Source: Pseudomonadota bacterium
Lineage (GTDB): Bacteria; Pseudomonadota; Alphaproteobacteria; Sphingomonadales; Sphingomonadaceae
Direction: 5' to 3'
Assembly: GCA_023458055.1 (NCBI GenBank)
Contig: JAEXAW010000016.1
Coordinates: 1 to 64,000 of the forward strand
Length of the DNA: 64,000 bases
Shown: piece after piece, positions 15,406 through 24,355 of the stretch
Layout of the letters: every line of letters begins with the position of its first letter
Numbering within the stretch: position 1 is the first letter of the stretch
Translations under genes and position numbers: made by a program
Notes under the pieces: generated by a model
Databases searched by the model: none
What the model was told of the DNA's origin: nothing
Seen by the model: the letters and a program-made list of their open reading frames with translations, nothing else

Positions 15406-16704
15406 TTATACCAGGCTCGACACCAGCAGCTTGTCGATCTTGCGCCCGTCCATGTCGACCACCTCGAAGCGCCAGCCTTGGTCTTCGAACACCTCACCTA
15501 CTTCGGGGAGATGTTTGAGGACATAGAGCGCATGCCCTGCGGCGGTGGCATAATCGCGGTCGTCTTCAAGCTTGAGACTGAGTTTGTCCGCCAGCGCGTC
15601 GGCCGACATCGACCCCGATATGAGGAAGCTCCCGTCCTCGCGCTCGACCACATTGGGTTCAGAGCCGATGTCATGGTCGGAGGCAAATTCGCCCGCGATG
15701 GCCGAGAGCAAATCGGCGGGCGTTACGATCCCTTCAAAATGGCCATATTCATCATGGACGAGGAGCATCGGCACTTCGGCGAGGCGCAACCGGTTGAGTG
15801 CATCCATCGCCTCGATCTGGTCGGGGACGACCTCGGCCTTGCGCATCAGTTTGCGGATGTCGAGCTTTTCACCACGGAATAGCGCTGCTGCGACGTCGCG
15901 CGACTGGACCACGCCGATGACGCGGTCGATCGAGCCTTCGATTACCGGAATGCGCGTGTGGGGCGTTTCGCCGAGCGCGGTGCGGACTTCCTTGCCGTCG
16001 CTGTCGACGTCGATGAAGTCGACATCGGTACGCGGGGTCATTACCTCGCGCACGGGACGGTCAGCAAGGCGGACGACGCCCGAGATAATCTGGCGCTCGC
16101 TATCGTCAATCACGCCCGATTTGGTCGCTTCAGCAACCACAAGGTGCAATTCTTCCGCCGTCACCTGATTGTCCGATTCGCGGTTCATGCCGAGCAGGCG
16201 GAAGATGAGGAGGCTGGTGCCATCGAGCAACCAGACAAACGGCTTCGTGAGTTTTGACAGCCACAGCATCGGCTTGGCCATGATCGCGGCAATCGGTTCG
16301 GGCGAACGCAGCGCAAATTGTTTCGGCACCAGTTCCCCGATGATGAGGGACACATAGGTCGTAAGCACAATGACCAGCGTGAAGCCTGCCGTTTGCGCGG
16401 TTCGCGGGTCGAGCCCGAGATAAGCTTCGAGCCTCTCGGCTACCGGCCCGCCCAGACTCGCGCCCGAATAGGCACCGGCGAGGATACCGATGAGCGTAAT
16501 CCCGATCTGCACGGTTGAAAGAAACTTGCCGGGATCATCCGCCAGCCGGATGGCGACACCCGCGCCGCTCTTTCCTGCGCGCTCCATCGCCTGCAACCGC
16601 GGGCGGCGCGCCGAGACGATGGCGAGTTCAGACATGGCAAACAGGCCATTCAACGCGACGAGCCCGATAATGATGGCAACATCAATCCACGGAAAAGGTG
16701 TCAT
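15406..16704 (-). CDS. Hemolysin family/CNNM-CorC type membrane protein with CBS pair
   Basis: The 432-residue protein has three parts: an N-terminal DUF21 (CNNM) transmembrane domain (about 1-190, with MSELAIVSARRPRLQAM), a CBS domain pair (about 205-330, with VREVMTPRTDVDFIDVD and TRIPVIEGSIDRVIGVV), and a C-terminal CorC_HlyC domain (about 345-428, GSMSADALADKLSL). Relatives are implicated in magnesium or cobalt efflux; the name 'hemolysin' is historical. GGGAG lies upstream of the start at 16704. The DJ-1 family gene follows immediately. Confidence 0.9.
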   Translation of the reverse strand: MTPFPWIDVAIIIGLVALNGLFAMSELAIVSARRPRLQAMERAGKSGAGVAIRLADDPGKFLSTVQIGITLIGILAGAYSGASLGGPVAERLEAYLGLDPRTAQTAGFTLVIVLTTYVSLIIGELVPKQFALRSPEPIAAIMAKPMLWLSKLTKPFVWLLDGTSLLIFRLLGMNRESDNQVTAEELHLVVAEATKSGVIDDSERQIISGVVRLADRPVREVMTPRTDVDFIDVDSDGKEVRTALGETPHTRIPVIEGSIDRVIGVVQSRDVAAALFRGEKLDIRKLMRKAEVVPDQIEAMDALNRLRLAEVPMLLVHDEYGHFEGIVTPADLLSAIAGEFASDHDIGSEPNVVEREDGSFLISGSMSADALADKLSLKLEDDRDYATAAGHALYVLKHLPEVGEVFEDQGWRFEVVDMDGRKIDKLLVSSLV

Positions 16705-16925
16705 CGGATCAATGCTCCCGATGACACGCCGATTCGCGGTCGCTCTGCGCTGCTACTGTCGTCCTCATCGCCTTCTGCAAAGGCGGCTACTCTTGTCGTC
16801 ATCGGTTCCAAAGTGCGCAATCATCCCAAATAGGCCTGCCTCATGAAACCGGCATTGATTTCATCATAGCGCAAATTCTGTCGAAATCACAACAGGCTGG
16901 TCAAATCGGGTTCAGGCAAAAGCGA

Positions 16926-16950
16926 GGAACATTACACATATCAACGCGTT
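16926..16950 (+). promoter_or_regulatory. EcfG-type general stress promoter upstream of the OmpA lipoprotein
   Basis: GGAAC (16926-16930) is followed after exactly 16 bases by CGTT (16947-16950), matching the EcfG consensus of alphaproteobacteria. The start codon is 50 bases downstream, giving a leader of about 40 bases. In the rest of the 16705-17000 gap I see only a small GC hairpin near 16770 and no gene. Confidence 0.65.
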
Positions 16951-17000
16951 GGTCGGGCAGAATAGATCCCGTCCGGGGTCAAAGCAGGAAGGACAATAAG

Positions 17001-17690
17001 ATGACATTCAAAGGGAAATTGATGATCGGCGCGGCTGCGGCTGCATCGCTGATGACCGCAGGCTGTGTAACCGATCCGAACACGGGTCAGCGCACCATTT
17101 CGACCAAGGGTGCCGTGGGCGGCGTAATCGGCGCGGTCGCCGGTTATTTCGCCGGTGACCTTATCGGCGGCAAGCGCGACCGTACCGAAAAGATTCTGGG
17201 TGCCGGTATCGGCGCGGTCGCCGGGGGTGCAATCGGCACCTATATGGACCAGCAGAAAAAGAAGCTCGAAGAACAGACCGCAGGGTCAGGCGTTGATGTT
17301 AGCCAGGAAGGTAATGACCTCATCCTCAACATGCCAGGCGATGTGACTTTTGACACAGCGCGCTGGGAGATCAAGCCGCAGTTCCAGACGACGCTGGACA
17401 AGGTTGCGGAAACGATGAACCAATATCCGAGCACTTATATCGACGTTTACGGGCACACCGATTCGCGCGGCGATGCGGCGATGAACATGACTTTGTCGCA
17501 GAATCGCGCCAATGCCGTGATGAATTATCTCGCCGCGAAGGGTGTGAACCGCGCCCGTATGGCGACCACCGGTTTTGGTGAAACCAAGCTCAAATGTGTG
17601 CCGGAAACGACCGCTGCCGATTACCAGTGCAACCGCCGCGTCGAAATCCGCATCGTTCCCGTTACACAAAGTGACATTAATAATGGTTAA
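17001..17690 (+). CDS. OmpA family lipoprotein (YiaD-like)
   Basis: The 229-residue protein has a signal sequence with lipobox TAGC (Cys22). A glycine-zipper region follows (about 35-80, GAVGGVIGAVAGYFAGDLIGG and GAGIGAVAGGAIG), and then a C-terminal OmpA peptidoglycan-binding domain (about 105-225) with YGHTDSRGDAAMNMTLSQNR. It should be an outer-membrane lipoprotein touching the cell wall. AAGGA lies upstream of the start. It is monocistronic, with its own stress-type promoter and a rho-independent terminator after the stop. Confidence 0.92.
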   Translation: MTFKGKLMIGAAAAASLMTAGCVTDPNTGQRTISTKGAVGGVIGAVAGYFAGDLIGGKRDRTEKILGAGIGAVAGGAIGTYMDQQKKKLEEQTAGSGVDVSQEGNDLILNMPGDVTFDTARWEIKPQFQTTLDKVAETMNQYPSTYIDVYGHTDSRGDAAMNMTLSQNRANAVMNYLAAKGVNRARMATTGFGETKLKCVPETTAADYQCNRRVEIRIVPVTQSDINNG

Positions 17691-17741
17691 AGCTGTGCTA
17701 AAGGCACTCGCATCCTGAAGGATAACTTTGGGTCGCAAAGG

Positions 17742-17780
17742 AATGCCCTGGTCAGAAATGGCCGGGGTATTACTTGTTTT
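17742..17780 (+). terminator. Rho-independent terminator after the OmpA lipoprotein gene
   Basis: A 12 to 13-bp stem with some G:U pairs (17742-17754 with 17759-17771) is closed by a GAAA loop and followed by TTACTTGTTTT. It lies between the convergent OmpA lipoprotein and marC genes. Confidence 0.75.
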
Positions 17781-17817
17781 AAGGATTGATCCTTGCAATT
17801 TTATGACGGGAGTCGTT

Positions 17818-18441
17818 TCAGATCTCGAAGCTTTGCTTGATGCCATCGACGACAAACTGCGCCGCCAAGGCCGCGAGTAAAACGCCAAGCAGCCGGGTGA
17901 TGACCGCTTCGATCTTTTCTCCAACCAGCCGCATCAACGGACCAGCGAGCAGCAGGGCAAGCAGCGTCAACGCCAGCACGGCGGCCAATGCGCCCAAGAT
18001 AACCGCCATCTCCATCCGGTCGTCGGCGCGCGAGACCATCAGCATGATCGAGGCAATCGATCCCGGCCCCGCAATCATCGGCATGGCCATCGGGAAGATC
18101 GACACATCCTCGATTTCCGGGGTCGCGCGGATTTCCTTGGCACGCTCCTCGCGCCGCGCGGTGCGCTTTTCAAACACCATATCGAGCGCAATCAGGAACA
18201 GCATGAGCCCGCCTGCAATGCGGAATGCATCAAGACTGATCCCCAGAAGGCCGAGCAATTGTTTGCCGAACAGCGCAAACACCAGCAGGATCGCGCCTGC
18301 CACCACAACCGAACGGATCGCCATATTGCGCCGCTGCGCTGCACTCGCGCCGGTGGTGAGACTGGCATAAATCGGCGCGCAGCCCGGCGGGTCGATAATG
18401 ACGAGCAGGCTGACAAAGGCGGAGATGAACAATTCTTCCAT
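17818..18441 (-). CDS. MarC family membrane protein
   Basis: The 207-residue protein has about six transmembrane segments and typical MarC sequences: IIDPPGCAPIYASLT near the start, GKQLLGLLGISLDAFRIAGG and IFPMAMPMIAGPGSI. MarC-family proteins are widespread inner-membrane proteins of unclear function. Their name comes from the mar locus, but a role in multidrug resistance was not confirmed. I start at MEELFISAF (18441), which overlaps the preceding stop codon by one base. It is the last gene of a six-gene minus-strand run. Confidence 0.9.
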   Translation of the reverse strand: MEELFISAFVSLLVIIDPPGCAPIYASLTTGASAAQRRNMAIRSVVVAGAILLVFALFGKQLLGLLGISLDAFRIAGGLMLFLIALDMVFEKRTARREERAKEIRATPEIEDVSIFPMAMPMIAGPGSIASIMLMVSRADDRMEMAVILGALAAVLALTLLALLLAGPLMRLVGEKIEAVITRLLGVLLAALAAQFVVDGIKQSFEI

Positions 18442-19130
18442 CAGCGCTGACCCTCGGTCTTGTCTTCGAATATGGTGGTCATATTCTTGCCATCCCACAT
18501 TTCGAGAAACAGCGTGCGGCTGCCGTCCCCGAAAGACGCCGCCGACCAGCGCAGGGTGCCGTCTGCAGATGTCCCGATCTTGTTGGCGGTGGTCGTGCCG
18601 ATGATCAAAATTTCTTTGAGAACCGGCTTTCCGGTGCAGTTCGCAATGCGGGTCTCGATACTATCCGGCGCAGCAAGCGGCGCATCGACGCTCTCGCCCG
18701 TATCAAACACCCATTTATATTGTTTGAGGATCGGCGCGCTCCCCGGCACATTCGTCTGCCGCTGCCAGATGGTGACAAAGCGGCCATGTCCGCCGCCGGG
18801 CCATTGTGCTGCGCCCGAGGTCAGGCCGAGTGTGCCGTCGCACGACATGAACACTTTATGCGGTTGCCAGGTCACCGCCTTGGGCGGATCCTTGCGTCCC
18901 TTGAGCCAGGCTTGCGCATTGCTGAGCGTTGGCACGAACATCACTGCATCAGCGGTCGCGGTTTCGCGAAACGCCGTCCACTGGCCCTTTTCCTGCGCGA
19001 GCCGATTGAACGCGGCTTCGGCAGCGACAAGATCGCTCGGGCTCGCATAAGCGCGGACATCATTGCTTTGCGGCGGGGTCGCACAGCCTGCTAGAGCAAA
19101 AGCGATGAGAGCCGTGACCGCGAGACGCAT
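18441..19130 (-). CDS. Predicted lipoprotein with SnoaL/NTF2-like sequence
   Basis: The 229-residue product begins MRLAVTALIAFALAGC, a lipoprotein signal with Cys16. The mature part (AAEAAFNRLAQEKGQWTAF and QPHKVFMSCDGTLGLTSG) resembles the NTF2/SnoaL-like fold of DUF4440-type proteins, but no catalytic set is visible. The ATG at 19130 overlaps the folD stop by one base and GGAAGGG lies upstream; a GTG one codon earlier is possible. It is translationally linked to folD and marC. Function unknown. Confidence 0.75.
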   Translation of the reverse strand: MRLAVTALIAFALAGCATPPQSNDVRAYASPSDLVAAEAAFNRLAQEKGQWTAFRETATADAVMFVPTLSNAQAWLKGRKDPPKAVTWQPHKVFMSCDGTLGLTSGAAQWPGGGHGRFVTIWQRQTNVPGSAPILKQYKWVFDTGESVDAPLAAPDSIETRIANCTGKPVLKEILIIGTTTANKIGTSADGTLRWSAASFGDGSRTLFLEMWDGKNMTTIFEDKTEGQR

Positions 19131-20029
19131 CACAGCCCTTCCGGATCGGGCAGGCCCTCGCGGCGGCTGGCGGCGACCAGTGTGTTGCGCAGGAGAACCG
19201 CTATGGTCATCGGGCCAACACCGCCCGGAACCGGGGTAATCGCGCCGGCAACCATTTCCGCCTCCGCGAACGCCACATCGCCGACGAGGCGCGTCTTGCC
19301 GGGTTCCTCAGCATCGATGCGGTTGATGCCGACATCGATCACCACCGCGCCGGGTTTGAGCCATTCACCGCGCACCATTTCGGGGCGACCCACCGCTGCA
19401 ACGACAATATCGGCGCGGCGCACGACCGCGGGAAGATCGGCGGTGCGGCTATGCGCGAGCGTGACGGTCGCATTTTCCTGCAACAGCAATTGCGCCATCG
19501 GCTTGCCGACAATGTTGGAGCGACCGATGACCACCGCTTCCAGTCCCGACAAATCGCCGATCCGGTCTTTGAGCAGCATCAACGATCCGAGCGGCGTGCA
19601 GGGGGTGAGCGCCGTCTCGCCAATCGCCAGCCGTCCCGCATTGACCGGATGGAAGCCATCGACATCCTTGTCGGGGTCAATCATGTCGATGACCTTCTTG
19701 TCATCGAGTCCTGCCGGAAGCGGCAGCTGGACGAGGATGCCATCGACCGCCGGATTGTCGTTCAATTGCTCGACCAGTTCGATCAGCGTCGCCTCATCGG
19801 TATCGGCGGGCAGTTTATGTTCGAAACTTTTCATGCCGACCTCGCGGCAAGCTTTGCCCTTGGAGCGGACATAGACTGCGCTTGCCGGATCATCACCAAC
19901 GAGGACCACGGCAAGGCCCGGCGCACGGCCCGTTTCTGCCTTAAACGTGGCAACGCCAGCGGCAATGCGGCTACGCAAATTGGCCGCAAAGGCTTTACCA
20001 TCGATGATTTTTTCGCTGGCGAGGGCCAT
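19130..20029 (-). CDS. folD: Bifunctional methylene-THF dehydrogenase/methenyl-THF cyclohydrolase
   Basis: FolD interconverts 5,10-methylene-THF and 10-formyl-THF in one-carbon metabolism. The 299-residue protein has VGDDPASAVYVRSKGKACREVG (catalytic Lys region), DGILVQLPLPAG, DVDGFHPVNAGRL, VIGRSNIVGKPMAQLLL (NADP binding) and the C-terminal TPVPGGVGPMTIAVLLRNT. It starts 4 bp after the yggT stop. Gene order QPTR-argB-yggT-folD suggests one operon; yggT-folD linkage is common in alphaproteobacteria. Confidence 0.96.
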   Translation of the reverse strand: MALASEKIIDGKAFAANLRSRIAAGVATFKAETGRAPGLAVVLVGDDPASAVYVRSKGKACREVGMKSFEHKLPADTDEATLIELVEQLNDNPAVDGILVQLPLPAGLDDKKVIDMIDPDKDVDGFHPVNAGRLAIGETALTPCTPLGSLMLLKDRIGDLSGLEAVVIGRSNIVGKPMAQLLLQENATVTLAHSRTADLPAVVRRADIVVAAVGRPEMVRGEWLKPGAVVIDVGINRIDAEEPGKTRLVGDVAFAEAEMVAGAITPVPGGVGPMTIAVLLRNTLVAASRREGLPDPEGL

Positions 20030-20033
20030 GATG

Positions 20034-20330
20034 TTAAGCGCCCAGCAGGGGCAAGAAGACTGCGGGGAGCAGGCTGCGCTGGATGAAGAGGATCGCGAGC
20101 AGCACGACCATCGGCGTCAGGTCGAGCGCGCCGAAATCCGGCATGATCTTGCGGATCGGGCGATAGACCGGCTCGGTCAGCTTATCGAGTGCGAAATAAA
20201 TCTGTCGCACCGTATCATTGCCCTGTCCCAGCACGTTGAACGCGACGAGCCAGGACAGGATCGCCTGAATGATGATGATCCAGCTAAAGATCGTCAGAAT
20301 ATATTGAATGAGGTCGTACAGCACGATCAT
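20034..20330 (-). CDS. YggT family membrane protein
   Basis: The 98-residue product starts MIVLYDLIQYILTIFSW, with two long hydrophobic regions (about 8-35 and 72-96) flanking PVYRPIRKIMPDFGALDLTP, the conserved YggT core. The family is linked to osmotic shock tolerance and, in other bacteria, division-site or membrane organisation, without a defined biochemical activity. I take the start at 20330; the frame is open to 20552 but this extension would overlap argB. It precedes folD by 4 bp. Confidence 0.9.
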   Translation of the reverse strand: MIVLYDLIQYILTIFSWIIIIQAILSWLVAFNVLGQGNDTVRQIYFALDKLTEPVYRPIRKIMPDFGALDLTPMVVLLAILFIQRSLLPAVFLPLLGA

Positions 20331-20424
20331 GGGCGGTGCATTTCCCTTGGGTGGATGGCGTTTCCGCGCGATAGCCGAGCGACCGCAACGGGGCAAGGGG
20401 GGCGCGGTGGACCCGCGCGGACTA

Positions 20425-21336
20425 TTATGCGTGAACCAGCGTACCCGCGCCCTGATTGGTGAAGATTTCAAGCAACATGGCGTGCGGCACCCGGCCATCG
20501 AGAATGACGACGCCATTGACACCATTTTCGACCGCGTGGATGCAGGTTTCAAGCTTGGGGATCATCCCTCCGCTGATCGTGCCATCGGCGCGGAGGCCCG
20601 CAATATCGGCGGGCGTCAGGTCGGTTAGCAGGCGCTTTTGCTTGTCGAGCACGCCCGGCACATCGGTGAGGAGAAACAGGCGCGCCGCTCCGAGCGCTGT
20701 GGCCACCGCGCCCGCCATGGTATCGGCATTGATATTATAGCTATGGCCATCCTCGCCAATAGCGATCGGCGCGACCACCGGGATCATCCCCGCCGCCGAA
20801 ATCGTATCGATCACGCTGCGGTCAACCCGGCTCGGCTCGCCGACAAAGCCTAAATCCACCAATTGTTCGATATTGCTGTCGGGGTCCTTGGTGGTACGGG
20901 TGACCTTGGTTGCGGTGACAAAGCCCGCATCCTTGCCGGAAATGCCGATAGCCTTGCCGCCCGCTTGTCCGATCCAGTTGACCAGTTCCTTGTTGATCGC
21001 GCCCGACAGGACCATCTCGGCGACCTTGGCGGTTTCGGCGTCGGTAACGCGCAGGCCATCAATGAAGTGCGATTCAATATCGAGCGCTTTCAGCATCCGC
21101 CCGATCTGCGGACCGCCGCCATGCACGACGACGGGGTTGATACCCACCGCTTTCAACAGCGCAATGTCCTCGGCAAAATCGCGCGCGGCTTCGGGGTCGC
21201 CCATGGCGTGCCCGCCATATTTGACGACGAAAGTCTGCCCGGCATAGCGTTGCATATAGGGCAGCGCCTCGGTCAGCGTTTCCGCCTTGGCAAGCATGGC
21301 AGGGTCGGGCGCGTGGGCGATATCGTGGGTCATCAT
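20425..21336 (-). CDS. argB: Acetylglutamate kinase
   Basis: ArgB phosphorylates N-acetylglutamate in arginine synthesis. The 303-residue protein has KYGGHAMGDPE (phosphate-binding Lys), VVVHGGGPQIGRML, LRVTDAETAKVAEMVLSG and YNINADTMAGAVATALGA. It has an N-terminal helix extension (about residues 1-30) typical of arginine-sensitive ArgB enzymes. The start has two tandem ATGs (21336, 21333) and a weak ribosome site. It lies 17 bp after the queuosine precursor transporter gene and about 90 bp before yggT. Confidence 0.96.
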   Translation of the reverse strand: MMTHDIAHAPDPAMLAKAETLTEALPYMQRYAGQTFVVKYGGHAMGDPEAARDFAEDIALLKAVGINPVVVHGGGPQIGRMLKALDIESHFIDGLRVTDAETAKVAEMVLSGAINKELVNWIGQAGGKAIGISGKDAGFVTATKVTRTTKDPDSNIEQLVDLGFVGEPSRVDRSVIDTISAAGMIPVVAPIAIGEDGHSYNINADTMAGAVATALGAARLFLLTDVPGVLDKQKRLLTDLTPADIAGLRADGTISGGMIPKLETCIHAVENGVNGVVILDGRVPHAMLLEIFTNQGAGTLVHA

Positions 21337-21353
21337 GGAAAAATGCCTAGGGT

Positions 21354-22094
21354 TTAGCTGTAACGCGCATCGAGCCAGCGCCCGAGCCGAACCGCGCCGG
21401 TGATCAGGAACGGCACCAGTATGAAGGACAGCGCGACCTTTGCGAGCATCTGCCCCATCAGCAGTTGCGCAATCGGGAACACACCAAGGAAGCTGATGGT
21501 GATGAATAACAGCGTATCGATAATCTGCGACAGGGCGGAGGCAATGGCGCCGCGCACCGCGACCATCTTACCCTCGCCGGTGCGCCCGCGCAGTGCGTTG
21601 AAGATGGTAACGTTCAAAAGCTGTGAAATGCCATAAGCAATAAGGCCAGCGATCATCAGGCGGGGACTTTGGCCGAGGATAGTGTTGAACGCATCAAGGC
21701 GGCCCTTGTCCATATCGTGCGCCGCCGGGAGCGCGAGCACCAACCCGACAATCGCCATCGACATGATGAGCGGAATGAAACCCCACAAAACCATGCGGTT
21801 GGCGGTTGCCTTGCCGTATAGTTCGCTCGTCGCACTGGCGAGAATGACGAGGAGGAGGAAGGAGAAAATTCCCGCCTCGACCGCCAGCGGGCCCAGTGCG
21901 ACCTGCTTGTTTCCGATAAAGCTTCCGAGGATGCACATTCCGCCATAAACCAGCGCAAAGAAAAACAGCCCCGGCTTGGCCCATGCCGACCCCGTGCTGT
22001 CCGTTACAGAGGCGGGCGTCACTGAGTCCGGCGCATGCGCGGTAAAGATCGGATCGGCGGAGGCCTGAGCGGCGGCGGTGTAGCGGTCTGTCAT
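21354..22094 (-). CDS. Queuosine precursor transporter (YhhQ/QPTR family)
   Basis: The 246-residue membrane protein has about six helices. Family features are LGSFIGNKQVALGPLAVEAGIFSFLLL, SELYGKATANRMVLWGFIP, LIAYGISQLLNVTIFNALR and SALSQIIDTLLFITISFLGVF. YhhQ-type carriers import preQ0/preQ1 for making the modified base queuosine. The N-terminal about 40 residues are hydrophilic and not conserved; a later start is possible. It heads the argB-yggT-folD run. A GluQRS gene, which modifies queuosine in tRNA-Asp, lies 10 kb away. Confidence 0.88.
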   Translation of the reverse strand: MTDRYTAAAQASADPIFTAHAPDSVTPASVTDSTGSAWAKPGLFFFALVYGGMCILGSFIGNKQVALGPLAVEAGIFSFLLLVILASATSELYGKATANRMVLWGFIPLIMSMAIVGLVLALPAAHDMDKGRLDAFNTILGQSPRLMIAGLIAYGISQLLNVTIFNALRGRTGEGKMVAVRGAIASALSQIIDTLLFITISFLGVFPIAQLLMGQMLAKVALSFILVPFLITGAVRLGRWLDARYS

Positions 22095-22284
22095 GCTTTC
22101 AGCGGCATAATCGCTTTCACCGAAACGTCAAATCAAACCGTGCCGCCGCCTTGCGTATCGAGACGATATATGTTTGGGGGAACAGCCCGCTAATTCACGG
22201 GCAAGCGGAACCATATGCGCATCTCGCGCATAATGTTGATGCAAACTACGCCTTTTCCTTCCCTTTTCTTCCGGAGAAAATTTG

Positions 22285-22875
22285 ATGACCTCCTTTACGC
22301 GCCGCCTTTTGCTGTCTTCTGTTATTGTAGGCGGTCTTGCGCTTTCGGCCTGTTCGCAATCGGCTCCCCAACCCGAGGTCAAGGAGGTTGCCAAAAAAGA
22401 AGCTCCGGCACCCAAGGCTGAACCCGCGCCGCGCGATATAGCGAGCCATGTCGGCGAATATCCTTCAAGCGTAACCAAGCCCGAAGACGCGGCGAAGGCG
22501 GACGCCAAGATTGATCCCGCTGCGCCTGAAAAGCTCACTTTCCTCGATAACCCCAAGGTCACCGGCGCAGTCTTCAAATTGGCCCTGCCCGCGAGCGCAC
22601 GCGGGGTAATCGAAGCGCCTTCGACCGAAGTGCCGGTGTTCAAGGTCGGCAATATGGTGGTGGCGCATGGCTGCACCCCGCATAATTGCGCGACCCAAAA
22701 CTGGACCATCGCGGTGTCCAGCGATGGCGGCAAGGCACTCGTTTGCACCTTTGAAGCCAAGGCAGGCGAAACCAGCGGTTCGGCAGTGTGGTATGACGGC
22801 GTGAAGCCTATCGCCAAGCGCGCCGAGGGCTGCCCGCAGGATGCGGCGGAATATAGCGCCGCGCAGGCGGGCTAA
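22285..22875 (+). CDS. Ivy-like lysozyme inhibitor lipoprotein
   Basis: The 196-residue product has a signal sequence with lipobox LSAC (Cys23) and then a Lys/Ala/Pro linker (25-50). The C-terminal part contains GCTPHNC (Cys130-Cys135), which matches the CKPHDC loop that the Ivy family inserts into the lysozyme active site, followed by a strand ending ALVCTFEAK. I infer a periplasmic lysozyme or lytic transglycosylase inhibitor. GGAG lies 8 bases before the ATG at 22285. The loop has Thr in place of Lys and Asn in place of Asp, so activity needs testing. Confidence 0.65.
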   Translation: MTSFTRRLLLSSVIVGGLALSACSQSAPQPEVKEVAKKEAPAPKAEPAPRDIASHVGEYPSSVTKPEDAAKADAKIDPAAPEKLTFLDNPKVTGAVFKLALPASARGVIEAPSTEVPVFKVGNMVVAHGCTPHNCATQNWTIAVSSDGGKALVCTFEAKAGETSGSAVWYDGVKPIAKRAEGCPQDAAEYSAAQAG

Positions 22876-22960
22876 GCCTCGCTTTCAAGAAAGATTCCCA
22901 AAGCGCAGAAAGCGTGTATAGCTTCCCCCGAAATTTTCCGTTTCGGGGGAGCACATCAGC

Positions 22961-24352
22961 GTGCCGCAATCATTGATGAGTCTTTTGGGGATTGCCGCAA
23001 TCCTCGCCATCGCTTTCGTTTTTTCCTCTAACCGGCGCTGGATCAGGCCGCGGGTAGTGGGCGCAGCGTTCGCGCTTCAGGCGGGTATCGCGCTGCTGGT
23101 GTTCCGCACACCGTGGGGCCAAGGCGTGATTGGCGCGATGTCGCGCGGGGTGTCGAACCTCCTCGGCTATGCCAAGGCGGGGACGGATTTCATTTTCGGA
23201 CCCATCGCGACTCCGGAAATTGGTGCGAACAGCTTTGCGATTGCCGCGCTCCCGGTGATCATTTTCTTCGCCTCGCTGATTTCGATCCTTTACTATCTTG
23301 GTATCATGCAGCTCATCATCAAATGGGTGGGCGGCGCGATCCAGTGGGTGACGGGGATCACCAAGGTCGAAAGCCTCGGTGCTGCGGCCAATATCTTCGT
23401 CGGCCAGTCGGAAAGCCCGCTGGTGGTGCGTCCCTATCTGGCAGGGCTAAGTCCGCCGCAGCTCTTTACGCTGATGACGGTTGGCATGGCAGGGGTCGCG
23501 GGGACCATCCTTGGTGCTTATGCGAGCATGATCGGTGAGCATCTCTTGCCCTATCTGCTTGCCGCAAGCTTTATGTCCGCGCCCGGCGGCATCCTCATGG
23601 CCAAGATCATGATGCCCGACGATCCCAAGGATATCGGTATTGAACCCGTCGAACTCGCCGATGCGAGCCATGACGAGGAAAAGCCCGCCAACATCATCAT
23701 GGCCGCCGCCCAAGGCGCACAAACCGGTGTCAAGCTTGCCGTCGCGGTGGGCGCGATGGTGCTTGCTTTCGTCGCGCTGGTTGCGCTGGCGAACGGTATC
23801 CTTGGCGGCATCGGGGCTTGGTTCGGGATGCCCGACCTTAGTTTCCAGAAATTGCTCGGTCTGATTTTCCAGCCGATCATGGCGCTGCTCGGCGTGCCAT
23901 GGGCCGAAGCTGGACAAGCAGGCGGCCTGTTCGGCACCAAGATCGTCCTCAACGAATTTGTCGCCTTCATCGATTTGGGCAAGATGCAGGCCGGCCTCTC
24001 GCCGCTGACCATTGCCATCGTTACCTTCGCGCTGTGTGGCTTTGCAAACTTCTCCTCGATTGCGATCCAGATGGCGGTGACCGGCAACCTCGCCCCCAAC
24101 CAGCGTCCGATGATCGCCAAGCTTGGGCTGAAGGCGTTGCTGGCGGGGAGCCTTGCGAACCTCATGTCGGCGGCGCTTGCGGGTTTGCTGATCCCGGCGA
24201 GCGCACTGCCATCGCCCAAGTCTGCGCCGGTCATGGCCGCGCCCGCAGACAGCCCGCCCGCCGCGACCGAAACATTGCCCGTGTCCGATGAGCCTGCAAC
24301 GCCCACCGCGAAAGCCGATGTCGAGGCAGTCAAGGCAGCACCCAAGCCATAG
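22961..24352 (+). CDS. Concentrative nucleoside transporter (NupC/CNT family)
   Basis: The 463-residue membrane protein of the CNT family imports nucleosides with a cation. It has the N-terminal Nucleos_tra2_N region, GQSESPLVVRPYLAGLSPPQLF in the core and a C-terminal domain with GTKIVLNEFVAFIDLG and LCGFANFSSIAIQ. The last about 55 residues (after position 410) form a Pro/Ala-rich cytoplasmic tail absent from typical members. Translation starts at a GTG (22961). The next gene begins 3 bases after the stop, so the two are surely co-transcribed. Confidence 0.93.
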   Translation: MPQSLMSLLGIAAILAIAFVFSSNRRWIRPRVVGAAFALQAGIALLVFRTPWGQGVIGAMSRGVSNLLGYAKAGTDFIFGPIATPEIGANSFAIAALPVIIFFASLISILYYLGIMQLIIKWVGGAIQWVTGITKVESLGAAANIFVGQSESPLVVRPYLAGLSPPQLFTLMTVGMAGVAGTILGAYASMIGEHLLPYLLAASFMSAPGGILMAKIMMPDDPKDIGIEPVELADASHDEEKPANIIMAAAQGAQTGVKLAVAVGAMVLAFVALVALANGILGGIGAWFGMPDLSFQKLLGLIFQPIMALLGVPWAEAGQAGGLFGTKIVLNEFVAFIDLGKMQAGLSPLTIAIVTFALCGFANFSSIAIQMAVTGNLAPNQRPMIAKLGLKALLAGSLANLMSAALAGLLIPASALPSPKSAPVMAAPADSPPAATETLPVSDEPATPTAKADVEAVKAAPKP

Positions 24353-24355
24353 TGC

